Shown: positions 26,115 through 34,734, counted from the first letter of the stretch. The stretch: DNA of 50,882 nucleotides from Marinifilaceae bacterium (GCA_017936285.1 JAGBFU010000049.1:1-50882), one strand, 5' to 3'. Made by a program: numbers and translations. The notes: generated from the letters alone by a model not told the origin.

Positions 26115-27035
26115 ATGCCATTAAACTTACCTAACGGACTACCGGCAATTCAGGCTCTCAAAGAGGAGAATATCTTTGTTTTCGACAAAGACAGAGCCTC
26201 TACACAGGACATCAGACCTCTTAAGATTGTGGTACTGAACCTTATGCCTATCAAGATAACCACCGAAACGGACTTGATTCGTCTGCTTTCGAACACTCCG
26301 TTACAGCTTGAAATTACCTTTATGAAGGTAAAGAGCCACACTCCAAAGAATACCCCCATAGAGCATATGAAGATGTTCTATAAAGATTTTGAAATTCTTA
26401 AGGAGCAACGTTTCGATGGTATGATTATTACAGGTGCTCCGGTTGAACACATCAATTTCGAGGAGGTAAGTTATTGGGAAGAGATACAGGAGATATTTAA
26501 CTGGAGCAGAACGCACGTAACATCTACTCTCTATATCTGCTGGGCTGCACAGGCAGGACTTTACCATTTTTACAATGTACCCAAATATCCTCTCTCTGAA
26601 AAGATGTTTGGTATATTCCCACACAGAGTAGTCACCTCCGAAAGGTTGCCAATATTCCGAGGATTTGATGATCGCTTCTATGTACCGCACAGCAGGCACA
26701 CAGAGATCCGAAAAGAGGACATTCTGAAGCATAAAGAGCTTACCCTCCTGGCAGAATCGGACGAGAGCGGAGTATATATGGTAATGGCTCGCAATGGTCG
26801 TGAATTCTTTATTACCGGCCACTCTGAGTATGCACCAAACACATTGGATAATGAATACAAACGCGATTTAGGAAAGGGACTTCCCATAAAAATGCCCAAA
26901 AACTACTATCGCGACGATAACCCTGAGAAAGGGATTGAGGTTTTGTGGCGAGGACATGCTAATCTGATGTTCTCGAACTGGTTGAACTATTACGTTTACC
27001 AAACAACACCATACAATATTGACGAAATTAAATAA
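26115..27035 (+). CDS. metA: Homoserine O-acetyltransferase (MetA family)
   Basis: MetA acylates homoserine as the first committed step to methionine. The 306-residue protein carries the catalytic Cys142 (YICWAAQAG), GHSEYAP near 235 with the active-site His and Glu, and GAPVEHINFEEV with Glu111. In this family Glu111 goes with acetyl-CoA and Gly111 (as in E. coli) with succinyl-CoA, so acetyl transfer is predicted despite the common name homoserine succinyltransferase. It lies seven bases after obgE and 20 before proC. Confidence 0.93.
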   Translation: MPLNLPNGLPAIQALKEENIFVFDKDRASTQDIRPLKIVVLNLMPIKITTETDLIRLLSNTPLQLEITFMKVKSHTPKNTPIEHMKMFYKDFEILKEQRFDGMIITGAPVEHINFEEVSYWEEIQEIFNWSRTHVTSTLYICWAAQAGLYHFYNVPKYPLSEKMFGIFPHRVVTSERLPIFRGFDDRFYVPHSRHTEIRKEDILKHKELTLLAESDESGVYMVMARNGREFFITGHSEYAPNTLDNEYKRDLGKGLPIKMPKNYYRDDNPEKGIEVLWRGHANLMFSNWLNYYVYQTTPYNIDEIK

Positions 27036-27055
27036 TCAATTTATAATACAAAGGT

Positions 27056-27844
27056 ATGAAAGTTTTAGTTATCGGTGCCGGAAATATTGGAGGTGCCATT
27101 GCATGCGGAATTTACAACAAGGGAGTTGTAAAGCCAGAGGAGCTTACCTGTTCCGATTTGATTGAACAGAATTTGATTAACCTTCAGGCTAAATGTCCCG
27201 GTATCAACGTTACTCAGGACAATATCGAGGCTATCAAGCAAAACGACATTATTATCGTAGCTGTTAAGCCATGGGTTATCGAGCCTGTATTGGGAAGCAT
27301 TAAAGAGGCTTTAAATCCAGAGAAGCACCTATTGCTGTCTATCGTAGCAGGAGTTAATTTCGAGAAGTTGGACAAGTACCTTGGAGGTATGAATATCCCT
27401 ACATTCCGTGTTATTCCAAACATTGCTATTGAGGTTGGTAGCAGTATGACATTTGTTTCTGCAGATAAAGCTACAAAGGAGCAACAGGATTTGGTTGTTG
27501 AGATGTTCGATAAGTTGGGTAAGGCATACTTGATTAAAGAGAATTTAATGAGTGCCGGAACCGCTGTTGCATCAAGTGGAATTGCATTTGCACTCAGATA
27601 TATCCGTGCCGCCTCAGAGGGAGGAGTTGAGCTCGGCTTCTATCCTGAGCAGGCTAAAGAGATTGTTATGATGACAGCACAGGGAGCCGTAGATATTCTT
27701 CGCGCTCACAATAGTAACCCTGAACAGGAGATTGATAAGGTTACAACTCCAGGAGGTATTACCATCCGCGGATTGAATACCATGGAGATGGCCGGATTTA
27801 CAAACTCAGTTATCAAGGGTATTCTTGCAAGTAAGTCAAGTTAG
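27056..27844 (+). CDS. proC: Pyrroline-5-carboxylate reductase
   Basis: ProC reduces pyrroline-5-carboxylate to proline. The 262-residue protein has the Rossmann start VLVIGAGNIGGAIA, AVKPWV near 71, and the C-terminal family signature TTPGGITIRGLNTMEMAG near 235-252. It is probably the last gene of the hpt-obgE-metA-proC run, closed by a good terminator. Confidence 0.95.
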   Translation: MKVLVIGAGNIGGAIACGIYNKGVVKPEELTCSDLIEQNLINLQAKCPGINVTQDNIEAIKQNDIIIVAVKPWVIEPVLGSIKEALNPEKHLLLSIVAGVNFEKLDKYLGGMNIPTFRVIPNIAIEVGSSMTFVSADKATKEQQDLVVEMFDKLGKAYLIKENLMSAGTAVASSGIAFALRYIRAASEGGVELGFYPEQAKEIVMMTAQGAVDILRAHNSNPEQEIDKVTTPGGITIRGLNTMEMAGFTNSVIKGILASKSS

Positions 27845-27874
27845 TCGTTATTACATTTCAAGCAGATATAATCG

Positions 27875-27899
27875 AGCCGGTCTAATGACCGGCTTTTTT
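27875..27899 (+). terminator. Terminator after proC
   Basis: AGCCGGTC and GACCGGCT pair around TAAT and are followed by six T, a textbook Rho-independent terminator. Confidence 0.9.
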
Positions 27900-27943
27900 A
27901 TTGTAACACTTACCAATGCGAAAAACTCTTCAGTAGTATATAA

Positions 27944-27974
27944 TAAAAAAGGGGCGATCCATCCGGATCACCCC
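27944..27974 (-). terminator. Terminator of the inverted lipoprotein cassette
   Basis: On the minus strand GGGGTGATCC pairs with GGATCGCCCC (one mismatch) around GGAT, followed by a T-run (the A-run at 27944-27950 on the plus strand). It lies 30 bases past the cassette's stop, so the cassette keeps its own 3' end. Confidence 0.75.
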
Positions 27975-28003
27975 ATATATCAGTTGAATAATTTCAATTG
28001 AAA

Positions 28004-29545
28004 TTAAGCCTCTGGAGCTGTCAAAGTTACTGTAATCTTAACGTCTACAGCCTTCAACTCTGTATCGTTGCAATAACGGAATGTTACAGCAGCATCAACT
28101 GCACCCTCATTGATAGCAGCGCAATAGCCGAATGTACCATCTGTATTTGGCTTCAAGCAGAACATAACTGCCTGAGAACCCCAACCTGCAGCACCGTTAG
28201 CAGCAAACCAACCGTCTGTTACTGACCACTCCTGGAATGCCTCCTCCAAGTTGTCGTCAAGGTAGCTCATCAATACCTGAGAAACCTCTCCACCAATCAA
28301 TGTCTGGATGTCAGCAATAATATCCTCGTTAGAGAACATTGGATCAGGAGTTGTATAAGAATCTGGGTTAACAGTTGCGTATGTCTTCTCGTATGTCTCT
28401 ACTACTGTGTACTCCTTCAATGGTTGTTTCTCTGGAGCAGCAACTGCAGTACCCTTAACCTCTACTACGTACTCAGCGCTCTCGTCAGCTGCCTTGAATA
28501 CGATGTAAGCTGAATATGTTGTTCCGATCTGTGCATCGGTAGGGAACATACAAGTTGTTCCATACAACTGTGGATTACCATCGTGGTAACCAATGTTATC
28601 AATACAGAATACAGAATTCTGACCCCAACCTACAGCAACTCCTTCTACTGTATACCAGAAGAAGTAGTTAGAACCGTGCTCCTCATAAGCATCTCTGAAG
28701 TACTGGTTGTTATCAGCATCAACACCATAAGCACCAAGAAGAACATCTCCTCCGAATAGAGCATCCTCCAAAGCACCCTCATCAAGACCCAACTTAGCCT
28801 CAATCTCGCCTGTAATATCTACAGAAACGTCCTGGATTGTTGTCATATACTTATCAGGATCTGAATAAGCTCCCCAGTAACCAAACTCAGTTCCGTCCAA
28901 AGCGATATATGTAGCACCATAACCATTATCCTGAGCAACCTCTACCTCAAGAACATAGTCAGCAACAGGAGCCTCACCTACGTTGATAGCAACCTCGAAC
29001 TTAACCTTTGTATCACCATTTGAATACAAACCAGCAATTGCATAAGTTGTTCCAGGTGTCAAAGAAGAAGAGTTGTCATAACCAAGGTTATATGTTACAC
29101 CGTCTCCCTCAAGGTAAGCTAAACGTACTGCACCGGTCTCGTTTGGATCTGGAGTTCCCCAAATGATTGGGTTACCCTCTGAGTTATACCAGTGTCCGTA
29201 AGGGCCATTGGTTGTAAATGGAGGAACAGTTCCATCCTCTGCTGTGTAAACAGAACCATCTGCGTTCAAACCAGCGTATGTAACTGTACCGTCAGCAAGA
29301 GCAGCTGCCAAATCAGCAACACCAAGCTTAGCAGCAACCTCCTCTGCAGATACTGTTGTTCCTGCAGCACCAGGAACGATGTCCAAGGTTACGGTTACAG
29401 TCTCGTACTCTGTTACAGGAGGAACTGGAGTATCCTCAGGTGCTTGGTAAGCAGCCTGCTTAACAATTTTACATAAAGACTTTTGTAAATTATATTCTGC
29501 TAACAAATGTAGGAGATGCATATTGATTGTGTTAAAAATAATCAA
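28004..29545 (-). CDS. Headless, probably silent tail cassette paralogous to the BACON lipoprotein
   Basis: The open frame is intact, but only its part downstream of 29466 matches the lipoprotein at 11990. The match runs from VKQAAYQAPED to the end, with DUF4859-like modules (GPYGHWYNSEG in the first). The signal peptide, lipobox and BACON domain are missing. The about 26 residues upstream of the junction come from AT-rich DNA and look like chance extension. A TACATTTG box (29504-29511, minus strand) could start a transcript, but the first ATG after it (29473) is followed at once by a stop, so no good translation start exists. Identity with the other copy is very high in places (71 bp exact, 29187-29257). 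It is best read as a storage cassette that could be joined to the 5' part of the other gene by inversion; a degraded partial duplicate is the alternative. Confidence 0.72.
   Translation of the reverse strand: MIIFNTINMHLLHLLAEYNLQKSLCKIVKQAAYQAPEDTPVPPVTEYETVTVTLDIVPGAAGTTVSAEEVAAKLGVADLAAALADGTVTYAGLNADGSVYTAEDGTVPPFTTNGPYGHWYNSEGNPIIWGTPDPNETGAVRLAYLEGDGVTYNLGYDNSSSLTPGTTYAIAGLYSNGDTKVKFEVAINVGEAPVADYVLEVEVAQDNGYGATYIALDGTEFGYWGAYSDPDKYMTTIQDVSVDITGEIEAKLGLDEGALEDALFGGDVLLGAYGVDADNNQYFRDAYEEHGSNYFFWYTVEGVAVGWGQNSVFCIDNIGYHDGNPQLYGTTCMFPTDAQIGTTYSAYIVFKAADESAEYVVEVKGTAVAAPEKQPLKEYTVVETYEKTYATVNPDSYTTPDPMFSNEDIIADIQTLIGGEVSQVLMSYLDDNLEEAFQEWSVTDGWFAANGAAGWGSQAVMFCLKPNTDGTFGYCAAINEGAVDAAVTFRYCNDTELKAVDVKITVTLTAPEA
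29433..29466 (-). other. Candidate recombination site, copy B (head of silent cassette)
   Basis: This is the inverse copy of the site at 12390-12423: 19 identical bases, one mismatch, then 14 identical bases. Homology between the two genes stops exactly at its outer edge (29466). The recombinase gene ends 86 bases further out. Between them are two more small inverted repeats: TTTACA/TGTAAA (29468-29489) and ATTGATT/AATCAAT (about 29522-29546). Confidence 0.6.
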
Positions 29546-29551
29546 TAATTG

Positions 29552-30658
29552 TTAAATACGAAATAGTTTATGCAGTATAACTACTATGATACTCAGTAGT
29601 TTACGTTTTTTGCTTTTGGAATGAGTTGCTATGGGGTGCTCTGTTTTGCTCTTTTCTACGGCAAAAAATCGGCTTGCTCGTATTTCGCGATATGATTCGA
29701 GTAGCCGTTGGCCTCGTTCGGTGGTTGTTTCATGCAGATAGACATTATCAATCATTTTGGTGTCGGTGTGGGCAGTGGCAATTATTACATCCTCTTTCGG
29801 GACTCCTAATTTGCACATCAGGGTAATAAAGGTGTGACGGGCTGTTTGGGTGTGTACCAGTTCATATAGCTTTCTGCGTTGAATGATAATCCTGTTACCT
29901 ACTTGTGTAGCATAGTTTTGCTCGGAGGAGAGGTCGGCCTTTTTGCAGACGCTCTTTATAGTGCGGTTCAGTTCATTGTGTGCATATTTCATAACATTGT
30001 CGTCGTTTGAGAGCAGATTGAAGTATCTGAAACCATCTTCACGATATTTCAGGATAATCTCTTTTGCAATAGGAAAGAGATAGAGTGTTGCCTCCTCGCC
30101 TGTTTTCTGTACACAAAATGAGATTATCTCAATGTTGTCACTTGTCTTCAGTATGATGTAGTCTCCGCTGAATATCTTGGGAAGATCGCTAATGCGTTGT
30201 CCGATCAGACATTGACATACGAATATGTCACGGGCCTCCTCCTCTTTTGGGGTGAGTCCTTTGAGCGAGTATATGGCGTTGAGTTGCTCTTCGGTAAGGG
30301 GAACCTGTTTACTCTTCTTTTGCTCTTTGCTCCTTTTGTCCTCGAAACGTTTGTGGCCGGTAAGATTAATTTCGGCTTTGATAGTTTTGTCGCTGTTTGC
30401 ATAGTTTATCAGTGTGATAATGGCTCCCTCGTAGTTGTGGATGGTTTTGGCCTGTAGTTGGGCCCGTACCAGATAACCTACGAATTCATCGAGGAGTTCA
30501 GAGTTTATGCAATCTAATGAATCCTCTATCCTGTTGGAGCTCATAAAGTGTTTGAATTTATTCAGAGTGCTTTTGTAGAGGGATTGACTCCTGGAGTCAA
30601 TGTTTTTATCGATCATTTCGGTAAAAACGGTTGTTGCTTTCATTTTTAGTCTGTTCAT
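29552..30658 (-). CDS. Tyrosine recombinase/integrase
   Basis: The 368-residue protein has an N-terminal SAM-like core-binding domain (about 10-100) and a C-terminal catalytic domain (about 120-330). Catalytic residues visible are Arg155 (GQRISDLP), Lys185 (QKTGEE), Arg274 (TARHTF), His297 (ATAHTD) and the nucleophile Tyr307 (NVYLH). The usual His three residues before Arg274 is Gln271. The last about 35 residues are basic then hydrophobic, an unusual tail. No transposition, mobilisation or excisionase gene is nearby, and its neighbour is the headless lipoprotein cassette with an inverted site. That points to a local DNA invertase rather than the integrase of a mobile element, but this is inferred. 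No clear -7 box was found upstream. Confidence 0.88.
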   Translation of the reverse strand: MNRLKMKATTVFTEMIDKNIDSRSQSLYKSTLNKFKHFMSSNRIEDSLDCINSELLDEFVGYLVRAQLQAKTIHNYEGAIITLINYANSDKTIKAEINLTGHKRFEDKRSKEQKKSKQVPLTEEQLNAIYSLKGLTPKEEEARDIFVCQCLIGQRISDLPKIFSGDYIILKTSDNIEIISFCVQKTGEEATLYLFPIAKEIILKYREDGFRYFNLLSNDDNVMKYAHNELNRTIKSVCKKADLSSEQNYATQVGNRIIIQRRKLYELVHTQTARHTFITLMCKLGVPKEDVIIATAHTDTKMIDNVYLHETTTERGQRLLESYREIRASRFFAVEKSKTEHPIATHSKSKKRKLLSIIVVILHKLFRI

Positions 30659-30695
30659 GATTTCTTGATTGTTTAGATGATAAACTTTTTATTGC

Positions 30696-30703
30696 TAACT
30701 TTG
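30696..30703 (+). promoter_or_regulatory. -7 box TAACTTTG of the GH43 gene
   Basis: This is an exact TAnnTTTG box 38 bases before ATG 30742, in the gap divergent from the recombinase gene. Confidence 0.6.
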
Positions 30704-30741
30704 TCTTATTAAAATAGGTGTTTTGTCCAAAAGATAAAAAA

Positions 30742-32652
30742 ATGAAGTCAGTTGGAAAGGTCTTATTAACAGGAGTTGTTTGCGCCACTATTGGGGCGTC
30801 GTGTTCACGTGAGCCGTTTATGATGGTAGATGTGGATAATTTGTGGCAGGATAAGTATGGCAATTTGGAGGAGGACTCTACATTTTGGAGTCAGTGCAAG
30901 ACATATAATGTTCAAGATCCGAGCGTAAGGTTGATAGATGATACCTTCTATCTCTTTTCAAGCGATTATAAGTATATGGATATAGTCGCTCAGCGCAATA
31001 GTGGTAATAATAATCGAGGTAATCGCGATAACCGTGGTGGTGGACGTGGAGGTTTTCAGGGCTTCCCAGGCTTCCCCGGAGGTTTTGGCGAGGAGAATAG
31101 TCGTGCCAAGAAGAGTAAGGATAGGGTTGTAGTCAAGCGCGAAGAGCGTATGAAAATGCGTGCTGCAGCTTTGGGCGAGGATACAACAACGCTCAATGAG
31201 AGCGAGCAGGATACTCTACAGAGACCTGCTTGGGGAGGTGGTATGATGGCCGGCTCCGGTATGCGCGGTGGCTTCGCTCCAGGTATGCGCGGCGGTGATA
31301 CAACAGGTATGGCTGCAAGACGAGCTGCGATGGCTGCAAGAATGGGACAAGATTCTGTACGTGGTGGTAACAGACCTGAGACCGGAAACAGAGGTGGTGG
31401 AGGTAGTGCGCCTGCAATGGGTGGAGCTCCTGCCGGAGGTGGCTTTGGTTCGGGTATGACAGGAGGTTTCCCTGGCATGGGGGGCGAGGGCGGTTTTGCC
31501 GGTTTCCCGGGAATGCGTGGCAGACGCGGAGCTTCACAAGGAGTTGGGGATGGCTTTATTCAGCGAAGAAAGTCGGTTGATTTGTATAATTGGGAGTTTG
31601 CGGGCTGGGTACTTGACTCAATGCCCTCGTCTGCAAGTGATTGGATGAAGGGAATAGTGGGACCTCCGATTAATACAACCAAGGCACCTTTTGTTATGGA
31701 GTATGGTGGAGTTGTCAGAATATATTACACTTTGTCATCAATTGGACGTGGCCCTTCGTTTATCGGATTGATAGAGTCAGAGAGTGTTTATGGCCCATGG
31801 GAGGATAAGGGAGCGGTCCTAACAAGTAATTTCGATTCAGAGGCAGTTGCAACTTCGCCTACAGTTGTTGAGCATGATGGTAAGATGTATATGTACTATG
31901 GTGCTGCTCCGCAGGGGGTCTATTGTGTGGAGTTGAATCCTGCAACCGGTAAGCCTTTGGCTGAGGGTAGTTATGGAACGCTTGTTGCCAAGGGAATGGA
32001 GGCTCCAGAGGTTGTCTATAATGATGAGCATGAGATGTTCTATCTCTTCTGCTCTGCTGCTAACAGAGGGAGTCAGAATGTGCGTGTGGGACGTTCAAAG
32101 AGTCCGGTGGGCCCATTTACAGATTATGAGGATAATGTGGTGAATGGTAATAGCCTTCCCGAGGTTATTAATCCATATACTTTCGATAAGCATGCAGGCT
32201 GGCGAGAAGTTGGTCAAGTATCTGTTTTTGAGAATGACGGAGAGTGGTATGTATCTCACAATGCCGAAACAAATAGTGATGCAAGAATGATGACCCTCCA
32301 TTTGAGAAAGATGATCTTTACTGAGGATGGTTGGCCTTTGGTTATGCCTGAGAGGTTTGCAGGTGAGCAGCGTTTCCGTTTCACGACCGATGAGGTGTGT
32401 GGCGGATATGAGATATTGCGTTTTAATGGTAATGATTCAATCCCATGCAAATATTTGAATATTGAGGCTGCCGAGAGTGATTGGAGTTTTGATGAGTCTG
32501 AGCAGGTGCTGAATCTGACTTTGTGGAATGGCGAAGTGTTGAATGGAATGATGCCATTCCTCGGACACGATTGGGAGCGCCAATCAACAACTATTCAGTT
32601 TGTAGGAATTGACGAAAACGGCCATACCGTTTGGGGTAAGCGAGTGGATTGA
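30742..32652 (+). CDS. GH43 endo-arabinanase-like lipoprotein with a large Gly-rich insertion
   Basis: The 636-residue protein has a lipoprotein signal peptide (lipobox IGASC, Cys21). It aligns with family 43 alpha-L-arabinan hydrolases: QDPSV near 58-62 (catalytic-base Asp59), YNWEFAGW, FIGLIES, MYMYYG, GMEAPEV (Glu420, likely proton donor), VRVGRSKSP, EDGWPLVMPERFAGE, and a small C-terminal beta domain ending TVWGKR. Two things are odd. Residues about 86-268 are low-complexity Gly/Arg/Met/Phe/Pro repeats (GGG, FPG, MRGG) inserted between the first strands of the propeller. The WAPD-type segment reads KAPF (314-317), so the usual pKa-setting Asp is absent. It may be an inactive or binding-only relative. 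ATG 30742 is chosen over an upstream in-frame GTG because it opens the signal peptide. Confidence 0.78.
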   Translation: MKSVGKVLLTGVVCATIGASCSREPFMMVDVDNLWQDKYGNLEEDSTFWSQCKTYNVQDPSVRLIDDTFYLFSSDYKYMDIVAQRNSGNNNRGNRDNRGGGRGGFQGFPGFPGGFGEENSRAKKSKDRVVVKREERMKMRAAALGEDTTTLNESEQDTLQRPAWGGGMMAGSGMRGGFAPGMRGGDTTGMAARRAAMAARMGQDSVRGGNRPETGNRGGGGSAPAMGGAPAGGGFGSGMTGGFPGMGGEGGFAGFPGMRGRRGASQGVGDGFIQRRKSVDLYNWEFAGWVLDSMPSSASDWMKGIVGPPINTTKAPFVMEYGGVVRIYYTLSSIGRGPSFIGLIESESVYGPWEDKGAVLTSNFDSEAVATSPTVVEHDGKMYMYYGAAPQGVYCVELNPATGKPLAEGSYGTLVAKGMEAPEVVYNDEHEMFYLFCSAANRGSQNVRVGRSKSPVGPFTDYEDNVVNGNSLPEVINPYTFDKHAGWREVGQVSVFENDGEWYVSHNAETNSDARMMTLHLRKMIFTEDGWPLVMPERFAGEQRFRFTTDEVCGGYEILRFNGNDSIPCKYLNIEAAESDWSFDESEQVLNLTLWNGEVLNGMMPFLGHDWERQSTTIQFVGIDENGHTVWGKRVD

Positions 32653-32653
32653 T

Positions 32654-33538
32654 CTATTTTTTTAGGTTGATATTCAGTACAAGTAGGGATGAGCATATTA
32701 TGAGCATCCCTACTATTGTATTTGTATCAGGGGTCTCGTTACTTAGTGCTATCCAACTGATTATTGCTCCTGAGAGAGGTATGGAGAATCGCCATATATT
32801 TAACTCAGATACTTTTACTCCCGGTTGCGATATTAGGGAGTACCATATTGCAAAGGTTGCAGCAGGGATGATTCCTAACCATATCATGTTTAGGTAGAAT
32901 GGCATATCAAACTCTTTTAACGGAGGTTCTTCTACAATGAGTGATATAATAAAGATAATAACTCCTCCTATTAGATTGCCCATTGCAGCCAATACGTAGG
33001 GTGATAGTTTCCCTGAATATTTTTTTACGGTAATGTCGGCGTAGAAGCCACTTGCGCAACTCAAAAAAAGACATGTCAAGCCTATCCAGAACGATAGGTT
33101 TATGTTGTTCCCTTCGAATCCTTTGTTTAGACTTATGAATACTACTCCAATGATTCCCAATGCAATGGCTATGCTCTTTTTAAGGTTGAGTTTGTCATTT
33201 GGCAGAAAGATGTGTGCCATGACTGCAGCCATTAGCGGGCCGATACCTATAATGATTGCCGATACGGCGGCAGCAACTTTGTCCAGGCCAAAGTTGAATA
33301 GGCTGTATTGAATTACAGTCTGAATAAATGCAAATTTAATAAGAAAGCGCCACTCTTTGAGACATTGGTGCCAATCAGTCTTTTTATAGATTAATAGTGG
33401 GATGAGAAAGAGACCTGCCAATGTGAATCTTATTCCACACAGATGGAGAGGTGTTGTGTATGATAGTCCGAATTTTACACTTGCGAATGCGGTGCCCCAA
33501 AGCAGGCATACAAAGATTGCTAATATTTTGTTCTTCAT
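32654..33538 (-). CDS. EamA/DMT-family transporter
   Basis: The 294-residue protein has about ten membrane segments forming two EamA repeats, with LLWGTAFASVKFGL at the start and a second FLSCASGFYADITVKKY unit after about residue 150. This is the 10-TMS drug/metabolite exporter layout; the substrate cannot be inferred. The ATG at 33538 is used because an in-frame TTG at 33550 is only eight bases from the -7 box. The stop lies one base from that of the convergent GH43 gene, with no terminator between them. Confidence 0.88.
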   Translation of the reverse strand: MKNKILAIFVCLLWGTAFASVKFGLSYTTPLHLCGIRFTLAGLFLIPLLIYKKTDWHQCLKEWRFLIKFAFIQTVIQYSLFNFGLDKVAAAVSAIIIGIGPLMAAVMAHIFLPNDKLNLKKSIAIALGIIGVVFISLNKGFEGNNINLSFWIGLTCLFLSCASGFYADITVKKYSGKLSPYVLAAMGNLIGGVIIFIISLIVEEPPLKEFDMPFYLNMIWLGIIPAATFAIWYSLISQPGVKVSELNIWRFSIPLSGAIISWIALSNETPDTNTIVGMLIICSSLLVLNINLKK

Positions 33539-33557
33539 TTTTTCTTCCAATTTGGGG

Positions 33558-33565
33558 CAAAATTA
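33558..33565 (-). promoter_or_regulatory. -7 box TAATTTTG of the EamA gene
   Basis: This is an exact TAnnTTTG box on the minus strand 19 bases before ATG 33538. Confidence 0.6.
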
Positions 33566-33577
33566 ACATTTTCTTCC

Positions 33578-33585
33578 TATTTTTG
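33578..33585 (+). promoter_or_regulatory. -7 box TATTTTTG of ruvB
   Basis: This is an exact TAnnTTTG box with a TTTG (33551-33554) 23 bases upstream, matching the Bacteroidota -33/-7 layout. The leader would be about 55 bases. Confidence 0.6.
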
Positions 33586-33646
33586 TTACTATCTCTCTCT
33601 TTTATGTTGAGGAGTATTTTAGAGGTTGGAACAATTGTAAGCAGGT

Positions 33647-34672
33647 ATGGATGATTTCAATATTCGGGATAATGGAGTGAAGGATTCAGAGCGTGAGTTT
33701 GAGCGTGCTTTGCGTCCGTTGGTATTTGAGGATTTTCAAGGACAGCAGGGCATTGTTGAGAATCTGAAGGTATTTGTGAGTGCAGCGAAGATGCGAGGCG
33801 AGTCTTTGGATCATGTTATTTTGCATGGCCCTCCGGGATTGGGAAAGACTACCTTGTCGGCAATTGTGGCTAATGAGCTGGGGGTGGGAATGAAGGTTAC
33901 ATCAGGGCCGGTTTTGGATAAACCGGGAGATTTGGCGGGTTTGCTTACCAATCTTGAGCCTAATGATGTGTTGTTTATTGATGAGATACACCGATTAAGC
34001 CCGGTGGTTGAGGAGTATCTATACTCTGCTATGGAGGATTACAGAATTGATATTATGATTGACAAAGGGCCTGCTGCCCGTTCAGTACAGATTCAGTTGA
34101 ACCCTTTTACTCTTGTAGGTGCGACCACTCGAAGCGGTTTATTGACAGCCCCTCTTCGTGCAAGATTTGGGATTAATCTCCACCTGGAGTATTACGATTC
34201 AGATATTCTTGCGCAGATTGTTGAGCGTTCTGCAAGAATTTTGAATGTGGGTATAACAAAACAGGCGGCTAATGAGATAGCCTCACGAAGCCGTGGAACT
34301 CCACGTATAGCAAATGCACTTTTGCGTAGAGTTCGCGATTTTGCAATGGTTAAGGGGGACGGAACTATAGATATCAATATAACAAAGTACGCTTTGGCTG
34401 CGTTGAATATTGATGCTTATGGTTTGGATGAGATGGATAATAAGATTTTGACAGCTATAATCGATAAGTTTAAGGGAGGGCCCGTAGGATTGACTACAAT
34501 CGCAACTGCGGTAGGTGAGGATCCGGGAACGATTGAGGAGGTTTATGAGCCATTCCTTATAAAGGAGGGCTTTTTAAAAAGAACACCCAGAGGACGTGAA
34601 GTTACAGATTTAGCATATAAACATTTGGGGAAATTTTCCGAAAAGTCGGGAGAAATTGGCTCTTTGTTCTAA
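33647..34672 (+). CDS. ruvB: Holliday junction branch-migration helicase RuvB
   Basis: RuvB is the hexameric AAA+ motor that drives branch migration with RuvA. The 341-residue protein has the [14 protein letters not shown] start, Walker [10 protein letters not shown] near 65-73, Walker [11 protein letters not shown] near 108-117, the [18 protein letters not shown] sensor/arginine-finger stretch near 158-175, and the C-terminal winged helix with [17 protein letters not shown]. ruvA and ruvC are not adjacent. Confidence 0.97.
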   Translation: MDDFNIRDNGVKDSEREFERALRPLVFEDFQGQQGIVENLKVFVSAAKMRGESLDHVILHGPPGLGKTTLSAIVANELGVGMKVTSGPVLDKPGDLAGLLTNLEPNDVLFIDEIHRLSPVVEEYLYSAMEDYRIDIMIDKGPAARSVQIQLNPFTLVGATTRSGLLTAPLRARFGINLHLEYYDSDILAQIVERSARILNVGITKQAANEIASRSRGTPRIANALLRRVRDFAMVKGDGTIDINITKYALAALNIDAYGLDEMDNKILTAIIDKFKGGPVGLTTIATAVGEDPGTIEEVYEPFLIKEGFLKRTPRGREVTDLAYKHLGKFSEKSGEIGSLF

Positions 34673-34721
34673 ATTTTGCGTTAAATAGTGTAAAAACGCA
34701 CAATACTCAAATCTGAAATGT

Positions 34722-34729
34722 TAAATTTG
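34722..34729 (+). promoter_or_regulatory. -7 box TAAATTTG of rprX
   Basis: This is an exact TAnnTTTG box with only five bases before ATG 34735, so the transcript would be leaderless or nearly so. Confidence 0.6.
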
Positions 34730-34734
34730 CGGAT

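Noticed and set aside
29467..29545. First about 26 residues of the frame leading into the headless lipoprotein cassette, as a true N-terminus
   Set aside because: The DNA is AT-rich and contains small inverted repeats. It has no homology to the paralogue and encodes no signal peptide, so it is a chance in-frame extension.
12390..30658. The whole interval as an integrated mobile element brought in by the recombinase
   Set aside because: It contains core biosynthesis genes in ordinary operons and no mobilisation, replication or cargo genes. The repeats are inverted, not direct, so they cannot be attachment-site duplications.
31056..31537. Pro-rich minus-strand frames opposite the GH43 gene
   Set aside because: They mirror the Gly-rich insertion (Gly codons read as Pro on the other strand) and have no start context.
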